A stretch of 64,000 nt of DNA from Piscinibacter aquaticus (GCA_007994965.1 VOPW01000001.1:3844001-3908000); one strand, 5' to 3'. Positions 20,272 through 29,366 are shown, numbered from the stretch's first letter. The notes: generated by a model from the sequence alone, not told the origin. Made by a program: numbers and translations.

Positions 20272-21066
20272 TCACGCCTCGCCGATGCGCATCACCTGCC
20301 CCGCCGAAAGCGCACGGATGCGGTGGCTGCTGGCCAGCTTGCCGACCTCGCTCATCACCGCCTCGGTCTCGCCGGGCTTGATGTGCGTGACGTGCACTTC
20401 CACGCTGCCGGGCAGCTGCGCCAGTTCATGGCCCAGCGCGGCCGGGCACAGGTGCCGGCTGATGTAGGCGAGCTGCCGCTCCTCGTCGCTGAAGGCCGTC
20501 TCGATGACGAGGTGCGCCACCTTCATGTGGCGCAGGCGGATCCACAGCGCCGGGTTCGGCCCGGTGTCGCCCGTATAGACCCACCAGCCCTTCTCGTCGC
20601 CCTGGCCGCCATCGATCGCGAAGCCGCAGGCCGGCACGGTGTGCAAGGCGGTGATCACCTCGACGCGCTTGCCGCCGACCTCGAACTGGTTGCCCACCGC
20701 GAAGGGCACGAGTTGCAGTACCGGCTGCTCCGCACTGGGCAGCCGCGTGAAATCGGGCCAGATCACGCCATTGAAGATGTGTGCGCGCAGTGCCGCGAGC
20801 GTCTCGGGAAGCGCATGCACCTTGATCGGCCCGCGGCCGGCCGCGCGGCGGGCGCGCATCACGCTGTCGGCCAGCAGGCCGATGGCCAGCACATGGTCGA
20901 GGTGCGAGTGGCTGATCAGGATGTGGTCGATGCGCGCCAGCGCCTCGAGCGAGAGATCGCCCACGCCGGTGCCGGCATCGACGAGCACGTCGTCGTCGAT
21001 CAGGAAGGACGTGGTCCTGCAGCCAGCCGCGATGGCGCCTGAGCAGCCGAGGACTTTGACGATCAT
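20272..21066 (-). CDS. MBL-fold 3',5'-cyclic-nucleotide phosphodiesterase (class II-like)
   Basis: 264-residue metallo-beta-lactamase fold hydrolase. The metal motif H-S-H-L-D-H is at residues 53-58, a close match to the class-II cAMP phosphodiesterase signature H-x-H-L-D-H. Later ligand positions fit Y-T-G-D-T-G and V-T-H-I-K-P-G-E. The ATG at 21066 overlaps the stop of the adenylate cyclase gene by four bases. This pairing strongly suggests that the protein breaks down the nucleotide the cyclase makes. The frame is intact. A general MBL hydrolase role cannot be excluded from sequence alone. Confidence 0.78.
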   Translation of the reverse strand: MIVKVLGCSGAIAAGCRTTSFLIDDDVLVDAGTGVGDLSLEALARIDHILISHSHLDHVLAIGLLADSVMRARRAAGRGPIKVHALPETLAALRAHIFNGVIWPDFTRLPSAEQPVLQLVPFAVGNQFEVGGKRVEVITALHTVPACGFAIDGGQGDEKGWWVYTGDTGPNPALWIRLRHMKVAHLVIETAFSDEERQLAYISRHLCPAALGHELAQLPGSVEVHVTHIKPGETEAVMSEVGKLASSHRIRALSAGQVMRIGEA

Positions 21067-23201
21067 TTGCTGTCGAAGGTGCGGGTGCCGTCCCATTCGG
21101 GCGGCTCGGGTTGCAGGGACCAGCGCTCGATGCGCTCGCCGAGCTGACGATACAGGCCCGCCAGCGCCGAGCTGCCGAAGCCGTCACGCAGGGCAGCCAG
21201 CGAAGTCAGCGCCTGCTTGGCATCCTGCCGGCGGTAGTGGACGAGCGCAAGGTTCCAAAGTCGCACTTCTTCGGCAAAGCGCGAATCGTTCGCATGAACC
21301 CGCGAAACGGGCGTGAAAAGCGTCACGGCCTGCTGCTTGCCCTTGACGCGAACGCGGTCGACTTCGATGAGCGGCAGCGCTTCGCGGACGGCCTCCTTCG
21401 TGGCTTGGCCGAGCACGATGTCGACCTCGTAGATGCGCGTCAGCGCCTCGATGCGCGAGGCGAGGTTCACCGCATCGCCCATCACCGTGTAGCTGCGGCG
21501 GATGTCCGAACCCATGTCGCCGACGCACACCAGCCCGGTGTTGACGCCGATGCCCAGGCCGATCTCCGGCAGGCCGCGTTCGCGCAACTCGCGATTGAGC
21601 CCATCGAGCCGGCCGATCATCGCCAGCGCCGCCTGCACGGCATGCAGCGCGTGGTCGTCGTCGGCCACCGGCGCGCCCCAGAAGGCCATGATCGCGTCGC
21701 CGATGTATTTGTCGAGCGTGCCGCGGTGGGCGCGGATCTCTTCGGTCATCGCCGAGAAGAAGCGGTTGATCAGCGCGCGCAGTTCTTCCGGCGGCAACGC
21801 CTCGGAGATGCGCGTGAAGTTGCGCATGTCGCAGAACATGATGGTCAGGACGCGGTTCTCGGCCTGCATGCCGTAGCGCTGCGGATCGCGCGCCATCTGC
21901 GCCACCAGCTCCGGCGGCACGTAGGTACCGAACAAGCGCGCGAGCTGCCGGCGCCGCGCGCCTTCCACCACCACGCCCCAGCCGGTGATGCCAGCGTAGA
22001 CCAGGGCGGTGAGCAGCAGCGCGGAGGCCAGCGGCAGCGCCGGGCCGTGGCGGCGGTACAGCCACTGATCGATGGCGATGAGCGCTGCCGCCAGGCCGAG
22101 CGTGGCGAATGCCGCTGCCGCCGGGCGCAGGCGCGGCAGCAGCAGCGCGAGCAGCGCGGTCACGGCCAGCAGCTGCGCCACCTCGTAGCCGCGCGACCAG
22201 TCGGGCGCCAGCGGCCCGCGGCCGTCGAGCAGCCCCGAGAGCACGCTGGCGTGCACCTCCACACCGGGGTACACCGCGGCCACCGGTGTGCTGCGCAGGT
22301 CGAACACCCCGGGCGCGCTGGAGCCAACCAGCACCAGCTTGCCGGCGAGCGTGGCGGCGGGCAGCCTGCCTTCGATCAGGTCGGCCGCGGACACGTAGTC
22401 GAAGGAGCCTCCGGCCGGCCCGCCCGCGCCGCGAAACGGCACCTTCACCGCGCCACGCGCGTCGAGCGGGATGCGCAGCCGGTCGTTGCCCTGCTCGAGC
22501 TCGATCGCCGCGAGCACCGGGCCGGCCAGCACCGGCTGCACGCGCGGCGAGCCGGCATGCAGGCGCAGCATCGCCAACGCCAGCGATTCGCGCAGCGCGC
22601 CATCGACTTCGGCCAGCAGCGGCAGGCTGCGCACGACGCCGTCGACATCGGGCAGGGCGTTGAAGAAGCCCGCCACCGGCGCCGCCGTCGCCAGCGTCTC
22701 GACACTGGCGGCGTGGCCGCTCCAGCGCGCGACCGCAGGACGATCCGCACCGAGCGCTTCAGGCGGGATGACGGGCGGCGGCAACACACCGGTGCGCTGC
22801 GCGGCAGGGCCGTTCGAGACGATGTAGCCCAGCACCGCCGGCCGCCCGGCGAGCGCCCGCGCGAGCACCTCGTCGCCATGCTCTGGTTCGGCGAACGCGA
22901 GGTCGAAGCCAACGGTGGCCGCCTGCTGGCGGCCGAACAACTCGTCGGCCAGCGCGGCGATACGCTCGCGCGGCCAGGGCCAGCGGCCGATGCGGGCGGG
23001 GCTGGCGTCGTCGATGTCGACGATGACGATGCGCGGATCCTTGGTGCCCGGCAAGGCCGCCCGCAGGCGCGCGTCGTCGATGGCGAGGTCGAGCTGCTGG
23101 AGGAAGCGCAGCGGCGCGATGCCGCTGGCATGCAACAGGGTGAAGGTCAGCGCAAAGCCCAGCAGGGCCCAGCGCAGCACACGCAGCGCGCGGGGACTCA
23201 C
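21063..23201 (-). CDS. CHASE2-domain class III adenylate cyclase
   Basis: 712-residue inner-membrane signalling enzyme with an intact frame. N-terminal helix at about 8-28, a large periplasmic CHASE2 sensor (about 30-330), three helices (about 335-410), then a class III cyclase domain. Metal-binding Asp occur in M-F-C-D-M-R-N-F-T and Y-I-G-D-A-I-M-A-F-W-G. The Lys of L-D-K-Y-I-G-D sits where adenine-specific cyclases carry Lys. Transition-state N and R lie in V-N-L-A-S-R. Product cAMP is therefore likely. Start is GTG. It is coupled to the phosphodiesterase gene and lies 31 bp after the FHA gene. Confidence 0.88.
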   Translation of the reverse strand: MSPRALRVLRWALLGFALTFTLLHASGIAPLRFLQQLDLAIDDARLRAALPGTKDPRIVIVDIDDASPARIGRWPWPRERIAALADELFGRQQAATVGFDLAFAEPEHGDEVLARALAGRPAVLGYIVSNGPAAQRTGVLPPPVIPPEALGADRPAVARWSGHAASVETLATAAPVAGFFNALPDVDGVVRSLPLLAEVDGALRESLALAMLRLHAGSPRVQPVLAGPVLAAIELEQGNDRLRIPLDARGAVKVPFRGAGGPAGGSFDYVSAADLIEGRLPAATLAGKLVLVGSSAPGVFDLRSTPVAAVYPGVEVHASVLSGLLDGRGPLAPDWSRGYEVAQLLAVTALLALLLPRLRPAAAAFATLGLAAALIAIDQWLYRRHGPALPLASALLLTALVYAGITGWGVVVEGARRRQLARLFGTYVPPELVAQMARDPQRYGMQAENRVLTIMFCDMRNFTRISEALPPEELRALINRFFSAMTEEIRAHRGTLDKYIGDAIMAFWGAPVADDDHALHAVQAALAMIGRLDGLNRELRERGLPEIGLGIGVNTGLVCVGDMGSDIRRSYTVMGDAVNLASRIEALTRIYEVDIVLGQATKEAVREALPLIEVDRVRVKGKQQAVTLFTPVSRVHANDSRFAEEVRLWNLALVHYRRQDAKQALTSLAALRDGFGSSALAGLYRQLGERIERWSLQPEPPEWDGTRTFDSK

Positions 23202-23232
23202 GGCGCGGCGGCCGGGGCCCGGACCGCCCGGA

Positions 23233-23906
23233 TCAGGCCTGGACGAACTGCATCTGCGTGCCGGCGAGTTCGACGACGTCGCCGTTCTTCAGCTGCACGG
23301 TTTCGCTGGTCACCGGCGATCCGTTGATGGTGGCCGCAGCGCCCCTTCGACGTGGGCCAGCACGTAGCCGCCCGGGCGCTTGGTGATCGAGGCGACCTGC
23401 ACGCCCGGCTTGCCGACGGTGGTGACGACCTTGGTGAGCATGACTTCGCGGCCGGCCGCCGCACCGTTGAGCACCTTGATCGAGGCCGGGCCGGAACCGC
23501 CGCCGAGCGAGCCGAAGCCCGAGGCCCCGAAGCCCTGAGTCGGCTGGTAGGCCGCGGGCCCGGCCGCCGGCGCCGCGGCGCCCGGCTTCATGATCATCGT
23601 CTTCTCGTAGTCGGTACCGTCCTCGACGAGGTACTTGATCTTGTACTTGCCGATCTCGACCGTATCGTTGTGGCTGAGCAGCTGCTTCTTGATCGCCTTG
23701 CCGTTGATGTAGGTGCCGTTGGTGCTGTTCAAGTCTTCGATGAAGACGTCGGCACCCACCATCTGCAGGACGGCGTGCTCGCCGCTGACGGCGAGGTTGT
23801 CGATCACGATGTCGTTGTACGGACGGCGACCGAGGGTGGTCTTGTCCTTCGTGATCTGCACTTCCTTGATCACCACTCCGTCCAGCGATACGACCAGCTT
23901 GCCCAT
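23233..23906 (-). CDS. Double-FHA-domain phosphothreonine-binding protein
   Basis: About 224 residues. Two forkhead-associated domains are separated by an Ala/Gly/Pro-rich linker. The first has L-G-R-R-P-Y-N-D-I-V-I-D, S-G-E-H-A-V and L-N-S-T-N-G-T-Y-I-N-G-K. The second ends with A-T-I-N-G-S-P-V and L-K-N-G-D-V-V-E-L-A-G. FHA domains bind phosphothreonine, so this is the natural reader for the adjacent Ser/Thr kinase. The frame breaks near 23340, inside the second FHA domain. It is not part of a type VI secretion cluster here. Confidence 0.87.
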
Positions 23907-23959
23907 GCTCGTTGTCCTCGTGATCTCTGTTCTGTTTTCTGTCCGACCCGGGTGCGGTC

Positions 23960-24769
23960 TCAGCGCCGGAAGGGCCACCACGATCGCGCCGGTCCCGCCG
24001 GGCCGCGTACTCTGGCGAGTACCACCGAGATATTATCCTTTCCGCCTGCGTCATTGGCGGCGTCTACCAGGGCGGCCCCTACTTCGGCGAGCGAGTCGCT
24101 GCCTTGCAACAGCTGCGCGATGCTTTCGTCGTCGAGCATGTCCGAAAGTCCATCCGAGCACAGCAGGTAGAGATCGCCGGGCATCACGTCGTGCAGGTGG
24201 GTCTCGAGCAGCACGGTGTCTTCGACGCCCACGGCGCGCGTGACCAGATTCTTGTTCGCCGAGAACGCAGCCTGCTCGGCCGTGATCAGGCCGGAATCGA
24301 TCTGCTCCTGCAGCAGCGAATGATCGTGCGTGATCTGCGCCGGGCGCCCGCCACGTAGCCGGTAGCCGCGTGAATCGCCCACGTGACCCATCAGCAGGCG
24401 GCCCTCGCGGAACACGCCTACCACCAGCGTCGTGCCCATGCCGGCGTACTGCGGGTTGGAGTTGGCGGCGTTGAAGATCGCGCGGTTGGCGTTGTCGACG
24501 CAGATGTCCATCGCACGCCGCACGTCGGTGTCGGAGGCGTTGTCGGAGGCTTCCGACAGCCAGCGGCCCAGCTCGCTCTTGATGAACGAGGTGGCCATGC
24601 CGCTGGCCACTTCACCGGCGTTGTAGCCGCCCATGCCGTCGGCCAGCACGATCAGCCGCGACTCCTCGTCGACCGCCACCGAGTCTTCGTTGTTGTTGCG
24701 CGCCCGGCCCGTGTCGGTTGCGCTGAAGAACTCCAGGGTCATGGTGGAAGCGGCGTCGGGCAAGGTCAT
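23960..24769 (-). CDS. PP2C-type Ser/Thr protein phosphatase (Stp1/PppA-like)
   Basis: 269-residue metal-dependent phosphatase. Motifs: N-N-N-E-D-S, V-L-A-D-G-M-G-G, G-H-V-G-D-S-R-G-Y-R-L, L-C-S-D-G-L-S-D and G-K-D-N-I-S-V-V, with all the acidic metal ligands in place. It reverses phosphorylation by the neighbouring kinase. The start could be at 24769 or at the internal Met at 24742, since the protein family usually begins near M-T-L-E-F-F. It lies 40 bp after the kinase and 53 bp before the FHA gene. The frame is intact. Confidence 0.91.
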   Translation of the reverse strand: MTLPDAASTMTLEFFSATDTGRARNNNEDSVAVDEESRLIVLADGMGGYNAGEVASGMATSFIKSELGRWLSEASDNASDTDVRRAMDICVDNANRAIFNAANSNPQYAGMGTTLVVGVFREGRLLMGHVGDSRGYRLRGGRPAQITHDHSLLQEQIDSGLITAEQAAFSANKNLVTRAVGVEDTVLLETHLHDVMPGDLYLLCSDGLSDMLDDESIAQLLQGSDSLAEVGAALVDAANDAGGKDNISVVLARVRGPAGPARSWWPFRR

Positions 24770-24809
24770 GGGCAGGAGGGCCGGGTTTCTGGCGCCCCGG
24801 CGCTGGCTC

Positions 24810-26040
24810 TCACGAGGCGGAATTGTGCCTTGGTTCGTCGCGGCTGAACGTCACGGTTTTCTCGAACTCGTCATTTGGCGTGGCAGATGGCAGGGCCGGC
24901 GCGGCCATGGCGGCCGCCACGGCGCGCAGATCCTGCGCCATCTGCAGCCCGTCGGCATAGCGCACCTCGGGGCGCTTCTCCAGCGCCAGTGCCACGACAT
25001 CGGCCAATTCCTGGGGAAGATCGGGGCGCAGGTCGCGAAGCGCCGGGGCCGGCTCGTTGACGATCCGCCGCATCAGCTCGGCCATGCTGCCACCCTCGTG
25101 AGGCAGCTGGCCGGTGAGCAGCTGGAACAGCATCACGCCGAGCGAGTAGAGGTCGCTGCGGCCGTCGGTGCGCCGGCCCGCCATCTGCTCGGGCGACATG
25201 TACGAGGGCGTGCCCAGCACGATGCCGGTACGGGTGCGGCTGGCGTCGTCGACGCGCGCCACGCCGAAGTCCATCACCTTCACGAGGCCGCTGTCGAGGC
25301 CGACCATCACGTTGGCGGGCTTGATGTCGCGGTGGACCACGCCCTGCGCGTGCGCATAAGAGAGCGCTTCGGCCACCCGCGCGGTGATCTCCAGCACCTG
25401 CGTCACCGGCAGCAGCCGTCCGGCGGCGGTGTGGCGCTGCAGGTCTTCGCCCTTCACATGCTCCATCGCGATCCAGGCCAGCTCGCCCGTCTCGCCCGCG
25501 TCGAAGACGGTGACGATGTCGGGATGGTGCAGCCGACCGGCGGTCTCGGCCTCGCGGAAGAAGCGCTCGCGGGCTTCACCGATCTGCTCGCGGCCGAAGC
25601 TGCGTGAAAGCGCGAGGGTCTTGATCGCCACGCTCCGGCCGATCTGCGGGTCATGGCCGAGGTAAACCGCCCCCATCGAACCTCGGCCGATCTCGCTGTC
25701 GATGCGGTAGCGGCCAAGCGTCGACGGGCGCCCCTCGCCGGCAGCGGGGGTGACCTTCGCAGCCGTGACGGCGGGTGACGAGGCGTCTACCGCCGCGGGC
25801 GGCAGCGCGACCCGTCGCGGGGTGGGCCCGAGCGCGCGTCCGGCATGGCCGAACAGCCAGCCGATCAGGCCGGGCAAGGTCCACGTCGCGTTCCAGATGG
25901 CGGCCGACAGCAGCGCGGCTGCGGCCACGAGCGCCGTGACGATCCACGCCGCGGCGCGCTGGCAGCCTCGTGACGCCGAATGCAACCCACGCGGCGGCGA
26001 CCACCAGGCCGGCGACGGCAAGCGCGGCCGACGGATTCAT
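24810..26040 (-). CDS. Ser/Thr protein kinase with N-terminal membrane helices
   Basis: Hanks-type kinase. Two hydrophobic helices come first (A-A-L-A-V-A-G-L-V-V-A-A-A-W and I-V-T-A-L-V-A-A-A-A-L-L-S-A). The kinase domain follows with G-R-G-S-M-G-A-V-Y, V-A-I-K-T-L, H-R-D-I-K-P-A-N, D-F-G-V-A and G-T-P-S-Y-M-S-P-E-Q. All catalytic residues are present. No extracellular sensor (for example PASTA) is seen; the membrane part is at the N-terminus, unlike the common PknB layout. The tail is short and ends E-K-T-V-T-F-S-R-D-E, a possible autophosphorylation stretch. A frame break near 25970 lies between the two helices. Confidence 0.88.
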
Positions 26041-26142
26041 CCGCAGTCCGGGCCGGACAGGGGCGATGGCTGTCGCAGCGGCGCGTCCATGGTGGATTGA
26101 CCATAGCACAGGGCCACGGGGGCCCCGCGGCGCGCGAGGGCG

Positions 26143-26592
26143 TCAGTCGGCCAGCGTCAGCACGGCGCTGAGGCCGGCGGTGGCGGCCACCGGGTAGGCC
26201 CAGGCTCCCTTGCCTTGCGGCGGCTGTGCGGCCGACACCGGCTCATCCGTCTTGCCCACGCGCGGCTGGCGCGCATCGAGCAGGCGCACGGTGCCGAGCC
26301 GCGCCTGAAGCCGCTCACTGACCTCGTTCAGCGGCCGCTTGACGAGCATCTTCTCGACCTTGCTGCCCGGCACCCCGCGCAGCACCGGCTCGAGCCGCCC
26401 GAACAGCTCGGTGCTCCAGCGTTCCAGCCACTGCTGGCGCGCCGCGTGCGAGACCCAGCGGCCGATGTGGCGCGTCAGCGTCGGCGGCGCCGCGACGATG
26501 ATCCAGTGGGTCGGCGCCGCGCCCTGGAGCATGGGCTGGATGATGCGCAGGGCATGTTCCGCATCGTTGACGAACACGGCGATCTTTTCCAT
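26143..26592 (-). CDS. Hypothetical protein
   Basis: 149 residues, not recognised. The N-terminal half looks like a compact alpha/beta domain (M-E-K-I-A-V-F-V-N-D-A-E-H). A basic helical middle follows (V-E-K-M-L-V-K-R-P-L-N-E-V-S-E-R-L) and the C-terminus is mildly hydrophobic. It is downstream of the TerC gene at 26629 (36 bp gap), with GAGGAGAACC just before its ATG, so probably in one transcript with it and under the same Mn riboswitch. A link to metal homeostasis is only positional. Confidence 0.6.
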   Translation of the reverse strand: MEKIAVFVNDAEHALRIIQPMLQGAAPTHWIIVAAPPTLTRHIGRWVSHAARQQWLERWSTELFGRLEPVLRGVPGSKVEKMLVKRPLNEVSERLQARLGTVRLLDARQPRVGKTDEPVSAAQPPQGKGAWAYPVAATAGLSAVLTLAD

Positions 26593-26628
26593 CTCGGGTT
26601 CTCCTCGGCAGGGAAGGGCGGGGGACGA

Positions 26629-27321
26629 TCAGATGGCAGAGGCTTCGGTGCGCTCCGCGGCACGGCGCGACGACCACCACCCTGCGGCGAGCACGCCGCC
26701 GATGATCACCACGTAGGTCGCGATGCGGCTGGCGAGGTGCGGATCGTAGATGTCGTCGAGCAGCGGCTCGCTGACGATCATGTGGCCGGCGGTGTAGGCC
26801 AGGACCGCCGCCCCGATGTACATGATCGCCGGGAAACGATCGACCAGCTTCAGCACCAGCGTGCTGCCCCACACGACGATGGGGATGCTGATCAGCAGGC
26901 CGAGCACGACGAGTTCCATGCTGCCCTTGGCCGCACCGGCCACGCCCAGCACGTTGTCGATGCCCATCAGCGCGTCGGCCACGATGATGGTCTTCATCGC
27001 GCCCCAGAAGGTGCTGGCCTGCGGCCCGTGTTCGTCGCCACCCTCGCCCGGCGCCAGCAGCTTGTAGGCGATCCACACCAGCCCGAGGCCGCCGACCAGC
27101 ATCAGCCCGGGAATGCGCAGCAGCCAGACGACGCCGATCGTCATGCTGCTGCGGACCACGACAGCACCGACCGTGCCCCAGACGATGGCGCGCTTTTGCA
27201 GGTGGGCTGGCAGGTTGCGCGCGGCCAGCGCGATGACGATGGCGTTGTCCCCGGCGAGCACCGGGTCGATCAGCACGATGGCCAGCAGCGCTGACCACCA
27301 TGCGGCGGAGAAGAGTTCCAT
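26629..27321 (-). CDS. TerC family membrane protein (riboswitch-controlled)
   Basis: 230-residue TerC/YjbE-type membrane protein with about seven helices. Asp residues within hydrophobic stretches are V-L-A-G-D-N-A-I-V-I and D-A-L-M-G-I-D-N-V-L-G, the family signature for metal transport. ATG at 27321. Its leader holds a second yybP-ykoY riboswitch, so induction by Mn2+ is expected. It is paralogous to the gene at 27647 and more distant from the Alx-like protein at 3297. The frame is intact. Confidence 0.86.
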   Translation of the reverse strand: MELFSAAWWSALLAIVLIDPVLAGDNAIVIALAARNLPAHLQKRAIVWGTVGAVVVRSSMTIGVVWLLRIPGLMLVGGLGLVWIAYKLLAPGEGGDEHGPQASTFWGAMKTIIVADALMGIDNVLGVAGAAKGSMELVVLGLLISIPIVVWGSTLVLKLVDRFPAIMYIGAAVLAYTAGHMIVSEPLLDDIYDPHLASRIATYVVIIGGVLAAGWWSSRRAAERTEASAI

Positions 27322-27448
27322 GACGGCTCCAGAAGCGAGTTGCACGAAGGGCGGTGCAAGTCGCATGGGCGCAAGGACGAGGGGCGGGCCCCGTGGAAGT
27401 GCGGGTCAGACGGCTTTCGATCCTGCCGCGCATGCGGCTTGCATCGAA

Positions 27449-27580
27449 GGTCTTGCTCGGCTGAAGTGATTTGTTGTTGCCCGACAGACCGGGAGCCGAA
27501 GCTCCGTATTGACGACCTGCCGAAACTTTGGCGCACGTCTCCGGGAGCGCGTGCGGTGGAGTTGAGCTACTCCCCTTCTG
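27449..27580 (-). promoter_or_regulatory. yybP-ykoY (Mn2+) riboswitch, second copy
   Basis: Minus-strand leader of the TerC gene at 26629. AGAAGGGGAGTAGC (ends at 27566) opens the motif and CCGAGCAAGACC (27449-27460) closes it, with a central helix around GTCGTCAATACGG. These are the diagnostic ends of the class and an even better match than the copy at 4355. About 130 bases remain to the start codon. It fills most of the 325-base gap between the two terC genes. Confidence 0.88.
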
Positions 27581-27646
27581 GAGGTCAGTATAGGCGGCGG
27601 CCGCGGCAGGCCGCCATTGGTAGTAACCGACCCCCGCGGCGGGTCT

Positions 27647-28345
27647 TCAGGCGTCCGGCGCCTCGGCGCCACGCTCCCGTCCGCGGCGCTGCAGCCACAG
27701 GCCCAGGCCCACCACCAGCACGGCACCGACGGCGCCTGCGGCATTGACCACGTCGTGCGGGAGTTCGCCGAAGCGCTCCGTCACGGCCGGGTCGGTGAAC
27801 ATCATCTCGCCGGCCAGGAAGCCCAGCAGCGCCGCGCCCAGCGTGATGATGATCGGGAAGCGCTCCATCACCCGCAGCAGCAGCGTGCTGCCGAAGATGA
27901 TCAGCGGGATGCTGACCGCCGTGCCGATCACCAGCAGCGCGGTGTCGCCCTTGGCGGCGGCGGCCACCGCCAGCACGTTGTCCAGGCTCATCACCAGATC
28001 GGCGATCAGGATGGTGCGGATGGCCGCCAGCATGCCGCCGGTCTCGTGGCTCTCGCCCTCGCCACCGTCGTCCTCCAGCAGCAGCGACACGCCGATGTAG
28101 ACCAGCAGCAGCGCCCCGGCGACCTTCAGCCACGGCCACTTCAGCATCTCGACCGCGATCAGCGTGAGCACGATGCGCATCACGATCGCGGCGCCGCTGC
28201 CCCAGAAGATCGCCTTCTTCTGCTGCTCGGGCGGCAGCGAGCGGGCGGCCAGCGCGATGACGACGGCGTTGTCGCCGGACAGCACCACGTTGGCGAGGAT
28301 GATCGATCCGAGAGCGGCCCAGAAGGCGCCGGAGGTGAGGTCCAT
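27647..28345 (-). CDS. TerC family membrane protein (no riboswitch seen)
   Basis: 232-residue paralogue of the gene at 26629, with N-V-V-L-S-G-D-N-A-V-V-I and L-V-M-S-L-D-N-V-L-A-V. An acidic loop (L-E-D-D-G-G-E-G-E-S) replaces that of its neighbour. Start ATG at 28345. Its own leader (28346-28472) lacks the GGGGAGTAGC element, so control differs from the other two TerC genes. The frame is intact and the gene lies upstream of the riboswitch of the next TerC gene. Confidence 0.85.
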   Translation of the reverse strand: MDLTSGAFWAALGSIILANVVLSGDNAVVIALAARSLPPEQQKKAIFWGSGAAIVMRIVLTLIAVEMLKWPWLKVAGALLLVYIGVSLLLEDDGGEGESHETGGMLAAIRTILIADLVMSLDNVLAVAAAAKGDTALLVIGTAVSIPLIIFGSTLLLRVMERFPIIITLGAALLGFLAGEMMFTDPAVTERFGELPHDVVNAAGAVGAVLVVGLGLWLQRRGRERGAEAPDA

Positions 28346-28373
28346 GACGAGGCCCGTTTTGTCGGAATGAAGT

Positions 28374-28399
28374 GGAGGGCCGCGAGGGCCCTCCTTTTT
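28374..28399 (+). terminator. Plus-strand hairpin with T-run between sucD and terC
   Basis: Stem GGAGGGCC/GGCCCTCC followed by TTTTT on the plus strand. The flanking genes are both on the minus strand, on which the hairpin is preceded by A5 and has no U-tract after it. Its orientation is therefore opposite to any visible gene. Confidence 0.5.
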
Positions 28400-28440
28400 G
28401 TAGCGAGCTGCCCGAATTCTAGGCAGCGCTCCGACCGGGT

Positions 28441-28462
28441 GCGTTCGTACTACTACGAACGC
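28441..28462 (-). terminator. Perfect hairpin after sucD
   Basis: GCGTTCGTA/TACGAACGC, 9-bp perfect arms around a 4-base loop, 10 bp past the sucD stop. No U-run follows, so it may protect the 3' end of the sucCD mRNA or assist Rho rather than act as an intrinsic terminator. Confidence 0.5.
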
Positions 28463-28472
28463 GCGGCGCCGC

Positions 28473-29366
28473 TCAGAGCATGGCCTTCAGCAGGCGCCCC
28501 ATCTCCGACGGGTTGCGCGTCACCTTGAAGCCGCACTCTTCCATGATGGCGAGCTTGGCATCGGCGGTGTCGGCGCCGCCGGAGATCAGCGCGCCGGCGT
28601 GGCCCATGCGCTTGCCCGGGGGCGCGGTGACGCCGGCGATGAAGCCGACGATCGGCTTCTTCATGTTGGCCTTGCACCACCGGGCGGCATCCGCTTCGTC
28701 GGGGCCGCCGATCTCGCCGATCATGATCACGGCATCGGTGTCCGGATCGTCGTTGAAGGCCTTCATCACGTCGATGTGCTTGAGGCCGTTGATCGGGTCG
28801 CCGCCGATGCCGACCGCGCTGCTCTGGCCGAGGCCGATCTCGGTGAGCTGCGCCACCGCTTCATAGGTCAGCGTGCCCGAGCGCGAGACCACGCCGATGC
28901 GGCCCTTCCTGTGGATGTGGCCGGGCATGATGCCGATCTTGATCTCGTCGGGCGTGATCAGGCCGGGGCAGTTGGGCCCCAGCAGCAGCGTCTTCTTGCC
29001 GCCGGCGGCTTCCTTGGCCTTCATCTTGTTGCGCACGATCAGCATGTCCTTGATGGGAATGCCTTCGGTGATGCAGATCACGAGGTCGAGATCGGCCTCG
29101 ACGGCCTCCCAGATGGCATCGGCCGCGCCGGCCGGCGGCACGTAGATCACGCTGACGGTGGCGCCGGTCGCCTGCTTGGCGTCCTTCACGCTGGCGTGGA
29201 TGGGAATGCCCTCGAAGCTCTCGCCGGCCTTCTTCGGGTTGACGCCGGCGACGAAGCAGTTCTTGCCGTTGGCGTAGGCACGGCAGCCCTTGGTGTGGAA
29301 CTGGCCGGTCTTGCCCGTGATGCCCTGGGTGATGACCTTGGTGTCCTTGTTGATGAGGATGCTCAT
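28473..29366 (-). CDS. sucD: Succinyl-CoA synthetase alpha subunit (ADP-forming)
   Basis: 297-residue TCA-cycle enzyme subunit. The CoA-binding Rossmann domain has [11 protein letters not shown], and G-P-N-C-P-G-L-I-T follows. The phosphorylated active-site His is in [10 protein letters not shown]. The frame is intact. It follows sucC by 27 bp. With SucC it makes ATP from succinyl-CoA. Confidence 0.96.
   Translation of the reverse strand: MSILINKDTKVITQGITGKTGQFHTKGCRAYANGKNCFVAGVNPKKAGESFEGIPIHASVKDAKQATGATVSVIYVPPAGAADAIWEAVEADLDLVICITEGIPIKDMLIVRNKMKAKEAAGGKKTLLLGPNCPGLITPDEIKIGIMPGHIHRKGRIGVVSRSGTLTYEAVAQLTEIGLGQSSAVGIGGDPINGLKHIDVMKAFNDDPDTDAVIMIGEIGGPDEADAARWCKANMKKPIVGFIAGVTAPPGKRMGHAGALISGGADTADAKLAIMEECGFKVTRNPSEMGRLLKAML

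Noticed and set aside
23233-26040. Fragment of a type VI secretion cluster (kinase, phosphatase, FHA)
   Set aside because: No Tss, Hcp, VgrG or ClpV genes are near, and the FHA protein has two small domains, unlike T6SS Fha proteins.
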